Source: Bacillaceae bacterium S4-13-56 (GTDB lineage Bacteria; Bacillota; Bacilli; Bacillales; JAWJLM01). From it: a stretch of 64,000 nucleotides of DNA. The stretch lies in NCBI GenBank assembly GCA_040191315.1, contig JAWJLM010000005.1, positions 1-64,000 of the forward strand, in the 5' to 3' direction. Shown here piece by piece: positions 36,479 through 45,478 of the stretch. The notes beneath the pieces were generated by a model. The model saw only the letters and a program-made list of their open reading frames with translations. It was not told the DNA's origin and did no database searches. Position 1 is the stretch's first letter, and each line of letters opens with the position of its first letter. The position numbers and the translations under genes are program-made.

Positions 36479-38830
36479 ATGATGAATAGCCGCATATACT
36501 CTGTACTTGAATACGATAAAATTTTAGAGAAATTGCAAAATCACGCTACTTCTTCTTTAGGAAAAAAGGAAGCCAAAAGATTAAAACCATCGACTAAGGT
36601 AGAGGAAGTCATTCAGTGGCAGGAAGAAACTGATGAAGGCACCCAAGTCCTAAGAATAAAAGGGAATGTGCCATTGGGTGGGGTATTCGATATTCGTCCA
36701 TATATCAAAAGAGCATCCATAGGTGGAATTCTATCTACAAGTGAATTAGTAGAGATTGGAAGCACTTTATATGCGAGCCGACAAATGAAAAACTTTTTGG
36801 AGGGTATCGAAGAGGACGAACTGACTTTACCTCATTTACGAGAAATAAGTGAGCAAATTAACGTTTTATCTAATTTGGAACATCAAATTAAGTCCTGCAT
36901 CGATGACCATGGTCACGTCATGGATGGAGCATCTGATTCCTTACGAACTATTCGGACAAAAATGAGAACATTAGAAGGCCGTATACGAGAAAAATTAGTT
37001 GGATATACGAGAAGTCATGCAAAAATGCTCTCAGACTCCATCGTTACTATTCGAAATGAAAGATACGTATTACCTGTAAAACAGGAGTATCGTGCCAACT
37101 TCGGTGGGATTGTCCATGATCAATCTTCTTCTGGAGCAACGTTATATATAGAACCACAAGTGATTGTGGACTTAAATAACCAGTTACAAGAATCAAAATC
37201 CCAAGAAAAAAATGAAGTGGAACGAATTTTAAGGGAGTTATCAGGATTTGTTGCAACTGATTCCGATTTCCTTTCCGAAAATGTAAAGCAGTTGACTCTT
37301 TTAGACTTTATTTTTGCAAAGGCTCGTTTTTCCCGGGAAATAAGAGGAGCGATGCCGAAGATCAACGGAAGTGGTCAGTTGAAAATGCTTCAAGCAAGAC
37401 ATCCATTAATTCCGATAGATGAAGTTGTGCCTAATGACATTGAACTTGGGTATGACTTTACATCCATTGTTATTACAGGACCTAACACAGGAGGAAAAAC
37501 CGTTACTCTTAAACTAATAGGACTTTGTACTTTAATGGCACAATCCGGTTTACAGGTACCAGCATTAGACGGATGTGAAATGCCAGTTTTTGAGAATGTT
37601 TTTGCTGATATTGGGGATGAACAATCCATTGAGCAAAGTTTAAGTACCTTTTCCTCACATATGACAAATATTGTAGAAATTTTAAAGCATGTTAATCATC
37701 AGACATTGGCTTTGTTTGACGAATTGGGTGCGGGAACGGACCCTCAAGAAGGTGCTGCTTTGGCAATGTCTATCTTAGATGAAGTTGTTCGTAAAGGGGC
37801 AAGGGTGGTTGCTACTACCCATTATCCAGAATTAAAGGCTTACGGGTATAACAGGGAAGGTGTAGTGAATGCTTCCGTAGAATTTGATGTGAGCACCTTA
37901 AGTCCAACATATCGTTTATTAATAGGTGTTCCTGGAAGAAGCAATGCTTTTGAAATATCTAAGAGGCTAGGTCTAGAAGAGGATATCATCAATAAGGCAA
38001 GAGGATTAACAGGAACAGATTCTCAAAGTGTTGAAAATATGATTGCTTCCCTAGAACAATCGACTAGACAAGCTGAAAAGGATTATGAAGAGGCTGAAAG
38101 AGTATTAAAAGAGGCAGAACAACTGCGTAAAGAAATTCAGAAAAACTACTTAGAACTGGAAAAGAGAAAAGAAGATCTTTATCGAAAGGCTGAAGAAAAA
38201 GCAAAGAAAGCTATTGATCAAGCAAGAGAAGAAGCAGAAACAATTGTTGCTGAATTACGTGAAATGAAATCGAATGCCTCATTGAAAGAACATGAATGGA
38301 TTGAGGCAAGAAAGCAATTTGATGAAGCACAACCTCACCTTGCACAGAATAAAGATGAACAAGTCGTAAAGAATCACCCACCTAAAGCGTTGGATGTGGG
38401 AGATGAAGTGAGAGTTCTTTCTCTTGGACAACAAGGAACAATTACCGATAAAATAAGTGAAAAAGAATACCAAGTTCAAATTGGGATGATGAAGGTTAAA
38501 GTGAAGACTAAGGATTTACAACAGGTAAAAAAAGAGAAACCTCAAGAAACGAGGCCAGTTGCAAGTGTTAAAGGAAGCCAGCATCACGTTAAACCCGAAC
38601 TAGATTTAAGAGGAGAGCGGTTTGAAGACGCTATTCTTGAATTGGAAAAGTATGTGGATGATGCCTTATTAGCTGGGTATCCACAAGTTTCTATTATTCA
38701 TGGCAAAGGGACTGGCGCTCTTAGAAAGGGTGTACAAGAGTTTGCCAAAAAGCATCGAGCCATTGCTAGCACACGACTTGGTAGTATGAACGAGGGTGGA
38801 AGCGGAGTTACTATTTTTGAATTGAAATAG
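36479..38830 (+). CDS. mutS2: Endonuclease MutS2
   Basis: 783 residues. MutS-type core and clamp, Walker A GPNTGGKT near residue 333, Walker [15 protein letters not shown], a long coiled coil (about 515-610) and a C-terminal Smr nuclease domain with [11 protein letters not shown] and [13 protein letters not shown]. It lacks the mismatch-recognition domain of MutS. In B. subtilis it is linked to recombination control and to splitting collided ribosomes. AAAGGAG precedes the start; the ATG at 36482 is equally possible. Confidence 0.95.
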   Translation: MMNSRIYSVLEYDKILEKLQNHATSSLGKKEAKRLKPSTKVEEVIQWQEETDEGTQVLRIKGNVPLGGVFDIRPYIKRASIGGILSTSELVEIGSTLYASRQMKNFLEGIEEDELTLPHLREISEQINVLSNLEHQIKSCIDDHGHVMDGASDSLRTIRTKMRTLEGRIREKLVGYTRSHAKMLSDSIVTIRNERYVLPVKQEYRANFGGIVHDQSSSGATLYIEPQVIVDLNNQLQESKSQEKNEVERILRELSGFVATDSDFLSENVKQLTLLDFIFAKARFSREIRGAMPKINGSGQLKMLQARHPLIPIDEVVPNDIELGYDFTSIVITGPNTGGKTVTLKLIGLCTLMAQSGLQVPALDGCEMPVFENVFADIGDEQSIEQSLSTFSSHMTNIVEILKHVNHQTLALFDELGAGTDPQEGAALAMSILDEVVRKGARVVATTHYPELKAYGYNREGVVNASVEFDVSTLSPTYRLLIGVPGRSNAFEISKRLGLEEDIINKARGLTGTDSQSVENMIASLEQSTRQAEKDYEEAERVLKEAEQLRKEIQKNYLELEKRKEDLYRKAEEKAKKAIDQAREEAETIVAELREMKSNASLKEHEWIEARKQFDEAQPHLAQNKDEQVVKNHPPKALDVGDEVRVLSLGQQGTITDKISEKEYQVQIGMMKVKVKTKDLQQVKKEKPQETRPVASVKGSQHHVKPELDLRGERFEDAILELEKYVDDALLAGYPQVSIIHGKGTGALRKGVQEFAKKHRAIASTRLGSMNEGGSGVTIFELK

Positions 38831-38863
38831 ATAGGTTTTTATTAACCATGAGGGGGAGCTCAA

Positions 38864-39274
38864 ATGGATGGTTTCTGGGAAAATCCTTATATTGAAACAG
38901 CCGCAAGTTATAGCGTTGTTGTATTGTGTACTGTTCTTTTTTTGGCGATCTTTGAAATTGTAACAAAATATAACAACTGGGAAGAAATTAAGAGGGGGAA
39001 TCTTTCTGTAGCTATGGCTACAGGAGGAAAATTATTTGGAATAACAAATGTGTTTCGCTTTTCTATCCAACATAACGATACTTTATTAGAAAGTATCGGC
39101 TGGGGGGCCTTTGGTTTTCTGCTTCTTCTCATTGCTTATTTTATATTTGAATTTCTAACGCCAGATTTTAAAATCGATGATGAGATTCAAAAAGATAATC
39201 GAGCCGTAGGATTAATTTCTCTTGTTATTTCAGTCGGTCTATCCTTTGTTATAGGCGCTAACATTGATAATTGA
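38864..39274 (+). CDS. yshE: DUF350 membrane protein YshE
   Basis: 136 residues with four membrane helices (about 12-33, 45-66, 75-98, 112-133) and the DUF350 features FEIVTKYNNWEEIKRGNLSV and GFLLLLIAYFIFEFLTP. Function unknown. GAGGGGGAG precedes the ATG. A 28-codon membrane-peptide gene follows at 15 bases and is probably cotranscribed. Confidence 0.88.
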   Translation: MDGFWENPYIETAASYSVVVLCTVLFLAIFEIVTKYNNWEEIKRGNLSVAMATGGKLFGITNVFRFSIQHNDTLLESIGWGAFGFLLLLIAYFIFEFLTPDFKIDDEIQKDNRAVGLISLVISVGLSFVIGANIDN

Positions 39275-39289
39275 TTAAAAAAGGAGTTT

Positions 39290-39376
39290 ATGATGGAGAC
39301 CTTAGCTAAAGTACTTGGTGTTGTATCAATCTTATTTATATTGGTTGGGATTGTTTATATGGTGATTGTTAATTAA
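39290..39376 (+). CDS. 28-residue single-helix membrane peptide
   Basis: ATG ATG GAG ... TAA encodes a peptide with one membrane helix: METLAKVLGVVSILFIL followed by VGIVYMVIVN. AAAAAGGAG lies 5 bases before the first ATG (8 before the second), a good ribosome binding site. It starts 15 bases after yshE, so the two probably share a transcript, and the peptide could be a small partner of YshE. I do not know a family for it. Confidence rests on the start signal and the clean hydrophobic helix. Confidence 0.6.
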   Translation: MMETLAKVLGVVSILFILVGIVYMVIVN

Positions 39377-39414
39377 TGGGTGTAAAATCCTTTACAAGAG
39401 CCCGTTAGTTACAA

Positions 39415-39505
39415 TTTATAAATCTAGTCGGCTGGTAGTAAAGTAAAACTGGGGCTTTCACCATTAAGATTTGGCGATAAGCCAAGTCTTAATGGCAAGT
39501 TAAAT
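39415..39505 (+). repeat. Dispersed repeat R2, short copy
   Basis: TTTATAAATCTAGTCGGCTG, GTAAAACTGGGGCTTTCACC, ATTAAGATTTGGCGATAAGC: matches the R2 block order with an internal deletion. AAGACTTGG-type and CCAAGTCTT-type segments form an inverted pair inside it. Confidence 0.6.
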
Positions 39506-39527
39506 TTTTTAAATATTTAAAATCATA

Positions 39528-39556
39528 TTTATATTCGATATCGAAAGCGTTATAAT
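39528..39556 (+). promoter_or_regulatory. lcfA promoter overlapped by a candidate cre
   Basis: TTTATA at 39528, 17-base spacer, TATAAT at 39551-39556. CGAAAGCGTTATAA (39542-39555) fits the cre consensus at 12 of 14 positions and covers the -10, so CcpA would block polymerase directly. No full FadR palindrome is seen here, only a half-site-like ATGAATA. Confidence 0.55.
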
Positions 39557-39587
39557 GAATATATCTATATAAAGGGAGGGAAGTTTC

Positions 39588-41285
39588 ATGGAAAATCGAC
39601 CTTGGTTAACCCATTATCCTGAGGCCATTCCAAAAACAATAGAGTATTTGGAACAGCCTTTGCAGGAATTTTTAAAGACAACGGCTTTAGAATTCCCAAA
39701 AAAGAAAGCGCTTTATTTCGAGGGAAAGGAAGTTACATTTGAAGAAGTTTACAAATCCTCTAAACAGGTGGCATCTTTCTTACAAAGTAAGGGGCTTGAA
39801 AAGGGTGAACGAGTAGCCATCATGCTACCTAACTGTCCACAGTCAGTTATTAGTTATTATGGGGTTTTGTTAGCAGGAGGTGTTGTAGTCCAAACGAATC
39901 CGTTATATACAGAAAGGGAACTAGAATATCAAATTAGGGATTCTGGGGCGAAATTTATTGTGTGTTTGGATTTACTATTCTCAAGAGTTGAAAATGTAAT
40001 GAAAAAAACTGATTTATCAAATGCTATTGTGTGTAGTGTAAAGGAATATTTGCCTTTCCCAAAAAACCTGTTATATCCATTTGTACAGAAAAAGCAAGCA
40101 GGAGAAGCAATTAAAGTGGAAGAAAATGAACAAATTCATGTATGGGGTAGTGTCATGAATAGTTCACCAAATTACGAACCAGTGGAGATTAATCCTAAAG
40201 AAGATCTGGCTATTCTCCAGTACACTGGGGGAACAACTGGGAATCCAAAGGGAGTTATGCTGACCCACTACAATCTCGTGTCTAACACTCAAATGTGTGA
40301 TGCATGGCTTTATAAGAGTGAAAGAGGGAAGGAGACAACACTTGCCATTTTACCTTTCTTTCATGTTTATGGAATGACCACGGTTATGAATCTTTCTATT
40401 ATGAATGGTTCAAAAATGGTACTCCTACCAAAGTTTGAAGCTCTTCAAGTGCTAAAAATGATAGAAAAAACAAGACCTACTTTATTTCCTGGAGCACCGA
40501 CCATATATATAGCTCTATTAAACCATCCAGAATTATCTAATTATGACCTATCTTCAATTCAAGCATGTATTAGTGGTTCAGCGCCATTACCTACTGAGGT
40601 CCAAAGTCGCTTTGAAAAAGTAACAGGTGGAAGGTTGGTAGAAGGATACGGTTTAACAGAAACCTCACCAGTCACTCATTCTAATTTCTTATGGGATCAG
40701 AGGGTGAATGGAAGCATAGGTGTACCATGGCCAGATACCGATGCAAAAATAGTTCAGATGGACAGTCAGGAAGAAGTTGAAGTAGGTGAAGTTGGAGAAT
40801 TAATTGTCAGAGGACCCCAAGTGATGAAAGGCTATTGGAATAGGCCAGAGGAGACAGAAATGGTTTTACAGGACGGCTGGCTGAGAACAGGAGATTTGGG
40901 GTATATGAATGAAGATGGCTATTTCTTTATTGTGGACCGAAAAAAGGATATAATCATTGCAGGAGGATATAATATATATCCAAGAGAAGTGGAAGAGGTT
41001 CTCTACGAGCATGAACAGGTACAGGAAGTTGTTATCGCAGGTATCCCTGACCCTTATCGCGGAGAAACTGTAAAAGCGTATGTTGTTCCTAAAGAAGGAG
41101 AAATCCTTAATGAAGGGGAATTAGATGCTTTTTGCAGAGAACGATTAGCAGCATACAAGGTACCCAAGATTTATGAGTTTAGGGATGAGCTTCCAAAGAC
41201 GGCTGTTGGTAAGATTTTAAGAAGGGCACTTATTGATGAAGAAAAAGAGAAGTTGGATCAACAGATGGAAAAAGTTGAGCCGTAA
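39588..41285 (+). CDS. lcfA: Long-chain fatty acid-CoA ligase
   Basis: 565 residues; activates fatty acids to acyl-CoA via an acyl-adenylate, the first step of degradation. Adenylate-forming signature YTGGTTGNPKGVMLTH near residue 211, GYGLTETSPVT, DGWLRTGDLGYM and the hinge region DRKKDIIIAGGYNIYPREVEE; C-terminal Lys in PKTAVGKILRR. GGGAGGG precedes the ATG. It lies upstream of fadR-fadB-etfBA but has its own promoter and a terminator. Confidence 0.95.
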   Translation: MENRPWLTHYPEAIPKTIEYLEQPLQEFLKTTALEFPKKKALYFEGKEVTFEEVYKSSKQVASFLQSKGLEKGERVAIMLPNCPQSVISYYGVLLAGGVVVQTNPLYTERELEYQIRDSGAKFIVCLDLLFSRVENVMKKTDLSNAIVCSVKEYLPFPKNLLYPFVQKKQAGEAIKVEENEQIHVWGSVMNSSPNYEPVEINPKEDLAILQYTGGTTGNPKGVMLTHYNLVSNTQMCDAWLYKSERGKETTLAILPFFHVYGMTTVMNLSIMNGSKMVLLPKFEALQVLKMIEKTRPTLFPGAPTIYIALLNHPELSNYDLSSIQACISGSAPLPTEVQSRFEKVTGGRLVEGYGLTETSPVTHSNFLWDQRVNGSIGVPWPDTDAKIVQMDSQEEVEVGEVGELIVRGPQVMKGYWNRPEETEMVLQDGWLRTGDLGYMNEDGYFFIVDRKKDIIIAGGYNIYPREVEEVLYEHEQVQEVVIAGIPDPYRGETVKAYVVPKEGEILNEGELDAFCRERLAAYKVPKIYEFRDELPKTAVGKILRRALIDEEKEKLDQQMEKVEP

Positions 41286-41300
41286 TGGGCTCTTTTCTTT
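41276..41300 (+). terminator. Short terminator at the lcfA stop
   Basis: GAGCC and GGCTC around the stop codon, followed by TTTTCTTT. The 5-bp stem is modest. Confidence 0.5.
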
Positions 41301-41336
41301 GGTTAATATTTGGACAAGTAAATCATGGGTTTCTCA

Positions 41337-41365
41337 TTGACAGTCATTTAATGGTCTTGTAAAAT
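41337..41365 (+). promoter_or_regulatory. Sigma-A promoter of fadR-fadB-etfBA
   Basis: Perfect TTGACA at 41337-41342, 17-base spacer, TAAAAT at 41360-41365. Confidence 0.8.
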
Positions 41366-41371
41366 GAAAAC

Positions 41372-41391
41372 ATGAATGAATAATCATTCAG
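41372..41391. promoter_or_regulatory. FadR operator
   Basis: TGAATGAATAATCATTCA is an 18-base near-perfect palindrome that agrees with the FadR box I recall (TGAATGAMTANTCATTCA). It begins 7 bases after the -10 and covers the expected transcription start, so FadR should repress its own operon, relieved by long-chain acyl-CoA. Confidence 0.85.
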
Positions 41392-41426
41392 TTTCAGAGC
41401 AAGAAATTAGAAAGCGAGAGAAATTC

Positions 41427-42017
41427 ATGAAAAAAAACAGGCCGAAGTTTAAACAGATTATTGATGCTGCGGTAATTGTGATAGCAGAAAATGGATACCA
41501 TCAATCGCAGGTCTCGAAGATAGCAAAGCAAGCAGGTGTAGCTGATGGAACAATCTATCTCTATTTTAAGAATAAAGAGGATATCCTGGTTTCGCTTTTT
41601 CAAGAAAAAATGGGTCAATTTGTTGAGAAAATAGAAGAAGAAATAAAGCCGATAGATTCAGCTAGTTTAAAACTATTAAAGTTAATTGAAATGCACTTCA
41701 TTCAGCTTTCTCAGGATCACCACTTAGCCATTGTGACTCAATTAGAGTTAAGGCAATCCAATAAAGAACTTAGACAAAAAATTAATGATGTTTTAAAACC
41801 TTATCTAGTTCTTATGGATTCCATTGTCCAAGAAGGAATCGACCAAGGCATATTTGAACCAAACTTGAATAAGAGACTTATAAGACAAATGATTTTTGGA
41901 ACTTTAGATGAGATGGTAACAAACTGGGTCATGAAGGAACAAAAATATAATCTGTTAGAGCAGGCTGAGACTATTCATGACTTATTATTAAATGGACTTA
42001 CGAAGCGAAAGGGGTAA
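41427..42017 (+). CDS. fadR: Fatty acid degradation repressor FadR (TetR family)
   Basis: 196 residues. TetR-type helix-turn-helix QVSKIAKQAGVADGTIYLYF near residues 30-50, followed by the acyl-CoA-binding helical domain (HLAIVTQLELRQSNKELRQKI, as in B. subtilis FadR). The ATG at 41427 gives the family N terminus MKKNRPKFKQIIDAA; the longer frame to 41376 starts inside the operator. It represses genes of beta-oxidation. Confidence 0.95.
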   Translation: MKKNRPKFKQIIDAAVIVIAENGYHQSQVSKIAKQAGVADGTIYLYFKNKEDILVSLFQEKMGQFVEKIEEEIKPIDSASLKLLKLIEMHFIQLSQDHHLAIVTQLELRQSNKELRQKINDVLKPYLVLMDSIVQEGIDQGIFEPNLNKRLIRQMIFGTLDEMVTNWVMKEQKYNLLEQAETIHDLLLNGLTKRKG

Positions 42018-42021
42018 TGAG

Positions 42022-42789
42022 ATGTTAACTTTAGAAAAGACAAATCAAGTTGGAGTGGTCACAATTGAGAGTCCGCCAGCCAATGCTTTGTCTTCCGAGC
42101 TACTACAAGAATTATCAGAAACACTGGACAACATAGAGAATAACAGGTCTATAAAAGCATTGATACTAAAGGGAGAAGGGAGGTTCTTTTCAGCTGGTGC
42201 TGATATTAAGGAGTTTACTTCCCTCCAAAGGGAAAAAGATTATGAAATTTTAGCAAGAAAAGGTCAAGATTTGTTTGAGCGAATGGAAAAGTTTCATATT
42301 CCAATACTTGCTGCCATCCATGGTGCTGCACTTGGAGGCGGTCTTGAACTAGCTATGGCTTGTCATTTACGGATTGTAACTCCGACAGCAAAGTTAGGCC
42401 TTCCTGAGTTAACCTTAGGAATTATACCAGGATTCGCAGGATCTCAAAGACTCCCTAGATATGTAGGTGCAGCAAAGGCTTATGAAATGATTTTAACAGG
42501 TGAACCCATTTCTGGAGAAGAAGCTGTTCAGTTGGGTCTTGCAAACCATGCAGTATCCGAGGAAGAGTTATATGACTTTTCTCTTAAACTAGCAGAAAAA
42601 ATGGCTAGCAAAAGTGGACCATCTATAAAAGTGATTATGAAATTAATTCCATTTGCGTACACAAGCCAGTTTGAACAAGGCATGGATACGGAAGCAAAGG
42701 AATTTGGAAAGATCTTTGGAAACGAGGATGCGAAAGAAGGCATTCAAGCCTTTATCAATAAAAGAAAGCCAAATTTTATAGACAAATAG
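42022..42789 (+). CDS. fadB: Enoyl-CoA hydratase
   Basis: 255 residues, crotonase fold, second step of beta-oxidation. FFSAGADIKEF and GAALGGGLELAMACH form the oxyanion hole; catalytic glutamates lie in the LGGGLELA and LPELTLGIIPG regions. The ATG at 42022 is preceded by AAAGGGG inside the end of fadR; a longer frame to 41992 overlaps fadR. Part of fadR-fadB-etfB-etfA. Confidence 0.95.
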   Translation: MLTLEKTNQVGVVTIESPPANALSSELLQELSETLDNIENNRSIKALILKGEGRFFSAGADIKEFTSLQREKDYEILARKGQDLFERMEKFHIPILAAIHGAALGGGLELAMACHLRIVTPTAKLGLPELTLGIIPGFAGSQRLPRYVGAAKAYEMILTGEPISGEEAVQLGLANHAVSEEELYDFSLKLAEKMASKSGPSIKVIMKLIPFAYTSQFEQGMDTEAKEFGKIFGNEDAKEGIQAFINKRKPNFIDK

Positions 42790-42807
42790 AATTGGGGAGG
42801 TAATTGA

Positions 42808-43581
42808 ATGAATATCTATGTTTTATTAAAGCGCACTTTTGATACAGAAGAAAAAATTACTGTATCTGGAGGAAAAATTGATGAAGAGGGTGCAGAGTTC
42901 ATCATTAACCCTTATGATGAGTACGCTGTTGAGGAAGCTATTGTCCTTCGAGATGAGCATGGAGGAGAGGTTACTATAGTTTCTGTAGGGGGAGAAGACG
43001 CTGAAAAGCAATTAAGAACAGCCTTAGCAATGGGGGCTGATAAAGCAGCGCTTATTAATATTGAAGATGATCTTGAGGCAGTGGATCAATACTCAACTTC
43101 AAAAATCCTACAAGCTTATTTTGAGGATAAGGAAGTAGATCTTATTTTAGCAGGAAATGTAGCGATAGATAATGCCTCCGGTCAAGTAGGTCCCAGATTA
43201 GCTGAACTTTTGGATATACCTTATGTAACTACAATTACAGATATCAAGATAGATGGTTCAACAGTTTATATTGATCGTGACATTGAAGGTGATGTTGAAA
43301 AGGTAGAAACCTCTTTGCCATTACTTGTGACATGTCAGCAAGGTCTTAATGAGCCTAGGTATCCTTCTTTACCGGGTATCATGAAAGCGAAGAAAAAACC
43401 TTTAGAAGAATTAGAGTTAGATGACTTAGATTTAGATGAAGATGATGTAGAGCCAAAAACAAAAACTTTAGAAATTTTCCTTCCACCTGAAAAGGGAGCA
43501 GGTAAAGTATTAGAAGGAGAATTGAATGATCAAGTAAAAGAGCTTGTTAGTCTGTTACGTAATGAGGCAAAGGTGCTTTAA
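42808..43581 (+). CDS. etfB: Electron transfer flavoprotein beta subunit
   Basis: 257 residues, AMP-binding subunit of ETF, which takes electrons from acyl-CoA dehydrogenases. IYVLLKRTFDTEEKI at the N terminus, LAMGADKAALIN, and AGNVAIDNASGQVGPRLAELL. An acidic segment (LELDDLDLDEDDVEP) precedes the C-terminal arm that wraps the partner. GGGGAGG precedes the ATG. Confidence 0.96.
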   Translation: MNIYVLLKRTFDTEEKITVSGGKIDEEGAEFIINPYDEYAVEEAIVLRDEHGGEVTIVSVGGEDAEKQLRTALAMGADKAALINIEDDLEAVDQYSTSKILQAYFEDKEVDLILAGNVAIDNASGQVGPRLAELLDIPYVTTITDIKIDGSTVYIDRDIEGDVEKVETSLPLLVTCQQGLNEPRYPSLPGIMKAKKKPLEELELDDLDLDEDDVEPKTKTLEIFLPPEKGAGKVLEGELNDQVKELVSLLRNEAKVL

Positions 43582-43610
43582 TAACTTCTATAGAGGAAGG
43601 GGAATGGATG

Positions 43611-44588
43611 ATGAATAAATTTTTAGTCCTAGGTGAACTTCGTGATGGCTCACTTAGAAATGTTTCTTTTGAGGCAATTGGTGCAGTTAAAAAAATAAAT
43701 GAAAATGCTGAAATTGTTGGGGTTATATGTGGAGAAGGAGATTTAAATGAAACTGCCAATGAAATGATCTATTACGGAGCAACTCGTGCTATTACTCTTT
43801 CCAATGATGCTCTGAAAACGTATACATCTGAAGGTTATACCCAAGCTTTACTTTCTGTTATTGACTCTGAAAATCCTGATGGGATTATTTTAGGTCATAC
43901 AGCTGTTGGTAAAGACTTGTCTCCTAAGGTTGCAGGTAAACTTGATATAGGGCTAATTTCTGATGTGACAGATGTAGAGGTCGTCGGGGACCAGGTTGTG
44001 TTTACGAGACCAATATATTCTGGTAAGGCTTTTGAAAAGAAAATTATAACAGATGGTTTATTATTTGCGACTATTAGACCAAATAATATTGCTCCATTAG
44101 AAAGAGACGAAAGTCGTAACGGCGATATTGACCAACAGGAAGTAGAAATCAAAGATCTTCGTACGGTGATCAAAGATATTTTAAGAAAAACTTCTGAAGG
44201 AGTGGATTTATCAGAAGCTAAAGTCATTATCGCAGGTGGTCGAGGGGTGAAAAGTAAAGAAGGCTTCGAGCCACTACAGGAATTAGCAGATGCTTTAGGT
44301 GGGGCAGTTGGTGCTTCTCGTGGGGCTTGTGATGCTGATTACTGTGATTATTCCCTTCAAATCGGTCAAACGGGAAAGGTTGTTACGCCTGATTTATACA
44401 TTGCTTGTGGAATTTCAGGGGCTATCCAGCATTTGGCAGGTATGTCTAACTCAAAAGTTATTGTAGCAATAAATAAGGACCCAGAAGCTAATATTTTTAA
44501 TGTAGCTGACTATGGGATTGTAGGAGACTTATTTGAAGTTGTACCTATGCTTACGGAAGAAATTAAAAAAATGAAAGTAAATGCATAA
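43611..44588 (+). CDS. etfA: Electron transfer flavoprotein alpha subunit
   Basis: 325 residues, FAD-carrying subunit of ETF. The C-terminal FAD domain has AGGRGVKSKEGFEPLQELAD, GASRGACDADYC, QIGQTGKVVTPDLYIACGIS and AINKDPEANIFNVADYGI. GGAAGGGG lies 7 bases before the ATG at 43611; an ATG at 43608 is also in frame. Last gene of the operon, followed by a strong terminator. Confidence 0.96.
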   Translation: MNKFLVLGELRDGSLRNVSFEAIGAVKKINENAEIVGVICGEGDLNETANEMIYYGATRAITLSNDALKTYTSEGYTQALLSVIDSENPDGIILGHTAVGKDLSPKVAGKLDIGLISDVTDVEVVGDQVVFTRPIYSGKAFEKKIITDGLLFATIRPNNIAPLERDESRNGDIDQQEVEIKDLRTVIKDILRKTSEGVDLSEAKVIIAGGRGVKSKEGFEPLQELADALGGAVGASRGACDADYCDYSLQIGQTGKVVTPDLYIACGISGAIQHLAGMSNSKVIVAINKDPEANIFNVADYGIVGDLFEVVPMLTEEIKKMKVNA

Positions 44589-44627
44589 AAAGAAAAGGCA
44601 CCGGTCTTATCGGCGCCTTTTCTTTTT
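44586..44627 (+). terminator. Terminator after etfA
   Basis: AAAAAGAAAAGGC and GCCTTTTCTTTTT with an inner CGG/CCG-type pairing; symmetric, ends in a T-run. Confidence 0.92.
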
Positions 44628-44749
44628 ATGAACGAATCAAATTAGGTTACGTGGTAACAATATACACAAACAAAATATTCGCACCCTTAATGACGAAATG
44701 ATATACTTTAAAAGAGTTAAATGGAATTGTAAGAAGGAGGAATAAGAGA

Positions 44750-45064
44750 ATGGCAATTGTAGCAGCTACTGATCAAACCTTTTCTGAAGAAACAGGCGGC
44801 GGACTCGTTCTAGCTGACTTTTGGGCACCTTGGTGTGGTCCATGTAAGATGATTGCTCCAGTTTTAGAAGAAATAGATTCTGAAATGAGTGGTAAAGTTA
44901 AAATTGTAAAGCTTGATGTAGATGAAAATCAAGAAACAGCTAGTAAATTTGGAGTTATGAGTATTCCGACGTTGCTCTTTTTTAAGGGTGGAAATGTAGT
45001 AGAACAAGTGGTTGGTTTCCAACCAAAAGAAGCATTAGTTGAGCTTATTAATAAGCACGCATAA
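44750..45064 (+). CDS. trxA: Thioredoxin
   Basis: 104 residues with the redox motif WCGPCK (Cys29 and Cys32) and the cis-proline in [10 protein letters not shown]. General cytosolic disulfide reductase. A possible promoter (TTCGCA at 44678, TATACT at 44702, 18-base spacer) lies upstream; AAGGAGGAA precedes the ATG. Monocistronic with its own terminator. Confidence 0.97.
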   Translation: MAIVAATDQTFSEETGGGLVLADFWAPWCGPCKMIAPVLEEIDSEMSGKVKIVKLDVDENQETASKFGVMSIPTLLFFKGGNVVEQVVGFQPKEALVELINKHA

Positions 45065-45074
45065 GTTTTGCGTT

Positions 45075-45105
45075 AAAGACAGCCGTTCAATGGCTGTCTT
45101 TTTTA
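45075..45105 (+). terminator. Terminator after trxA
   Basis: AAAGACAGCC and exact inverse around GTTCAAT, then a T-run. Confidence 0.93.
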
Positions 45106-45118
45106 CAAGATAAGAAAA

Positions 45119-45260
45119 TTTGTCTAGCTCCAGCGAACAAGCTTCATCGAGTAATCTTCGGAGTTTTTGCCCCGAGTAATCGCACAAAGGAAAGCTACGT
45201 AGAGCTACTTCATAGAAACAAGTGCTTTTCTTGTTTCGAAGGGCGCTTGCGCTTTTCTTA
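45119..45260 (+). repeat. Dispersed repeat R1
   Basis: TGTCTAGCTCCAGCG at the left, AGCTTCATCGAGTAATCTTC, hairpin GAAACAAGTGCTTTTCTTG, and the right end GGGCGCTTGCGCTTTTCTTA. A compact, complete copy. Confidence 0.75.
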
Positions 45261-45418
45261 TACTATCAGAATTTATAACTTTAGTCGGTTGATAGTATAA
45301 GTAAAACTGTGTCTTTCGCCATTCAGACTTGCACTCCAGAGTATAAGGGCTTCTAAGAAAGCAAAATACACTTTCGCGAATCCTTTTAACGATAAACCAA
45401 GTTATTCTAGCTATTAAA
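45261..45418 (+). repeat. Dispersed repeat R2
   Basis: Directly abuts the R1 copy. TACTATCAGAATTTATAACT, inverted TTGATAGTA, GTAAAACTGTGTCTTTCGCC, GACTTGCACTCCAGAG, AACGATAAACCAAGTTATTC. Ends about 60 bases before the uvrC start, so it forms part of the promoter region of uvrC. Confidence 0.7.
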
Positions 45419-45478
45419 GTTGTCCTTCGGTTCTTTTTGAAAACAGGTTATAATAGACGGAAGGAGGGAGTGAGAGGA

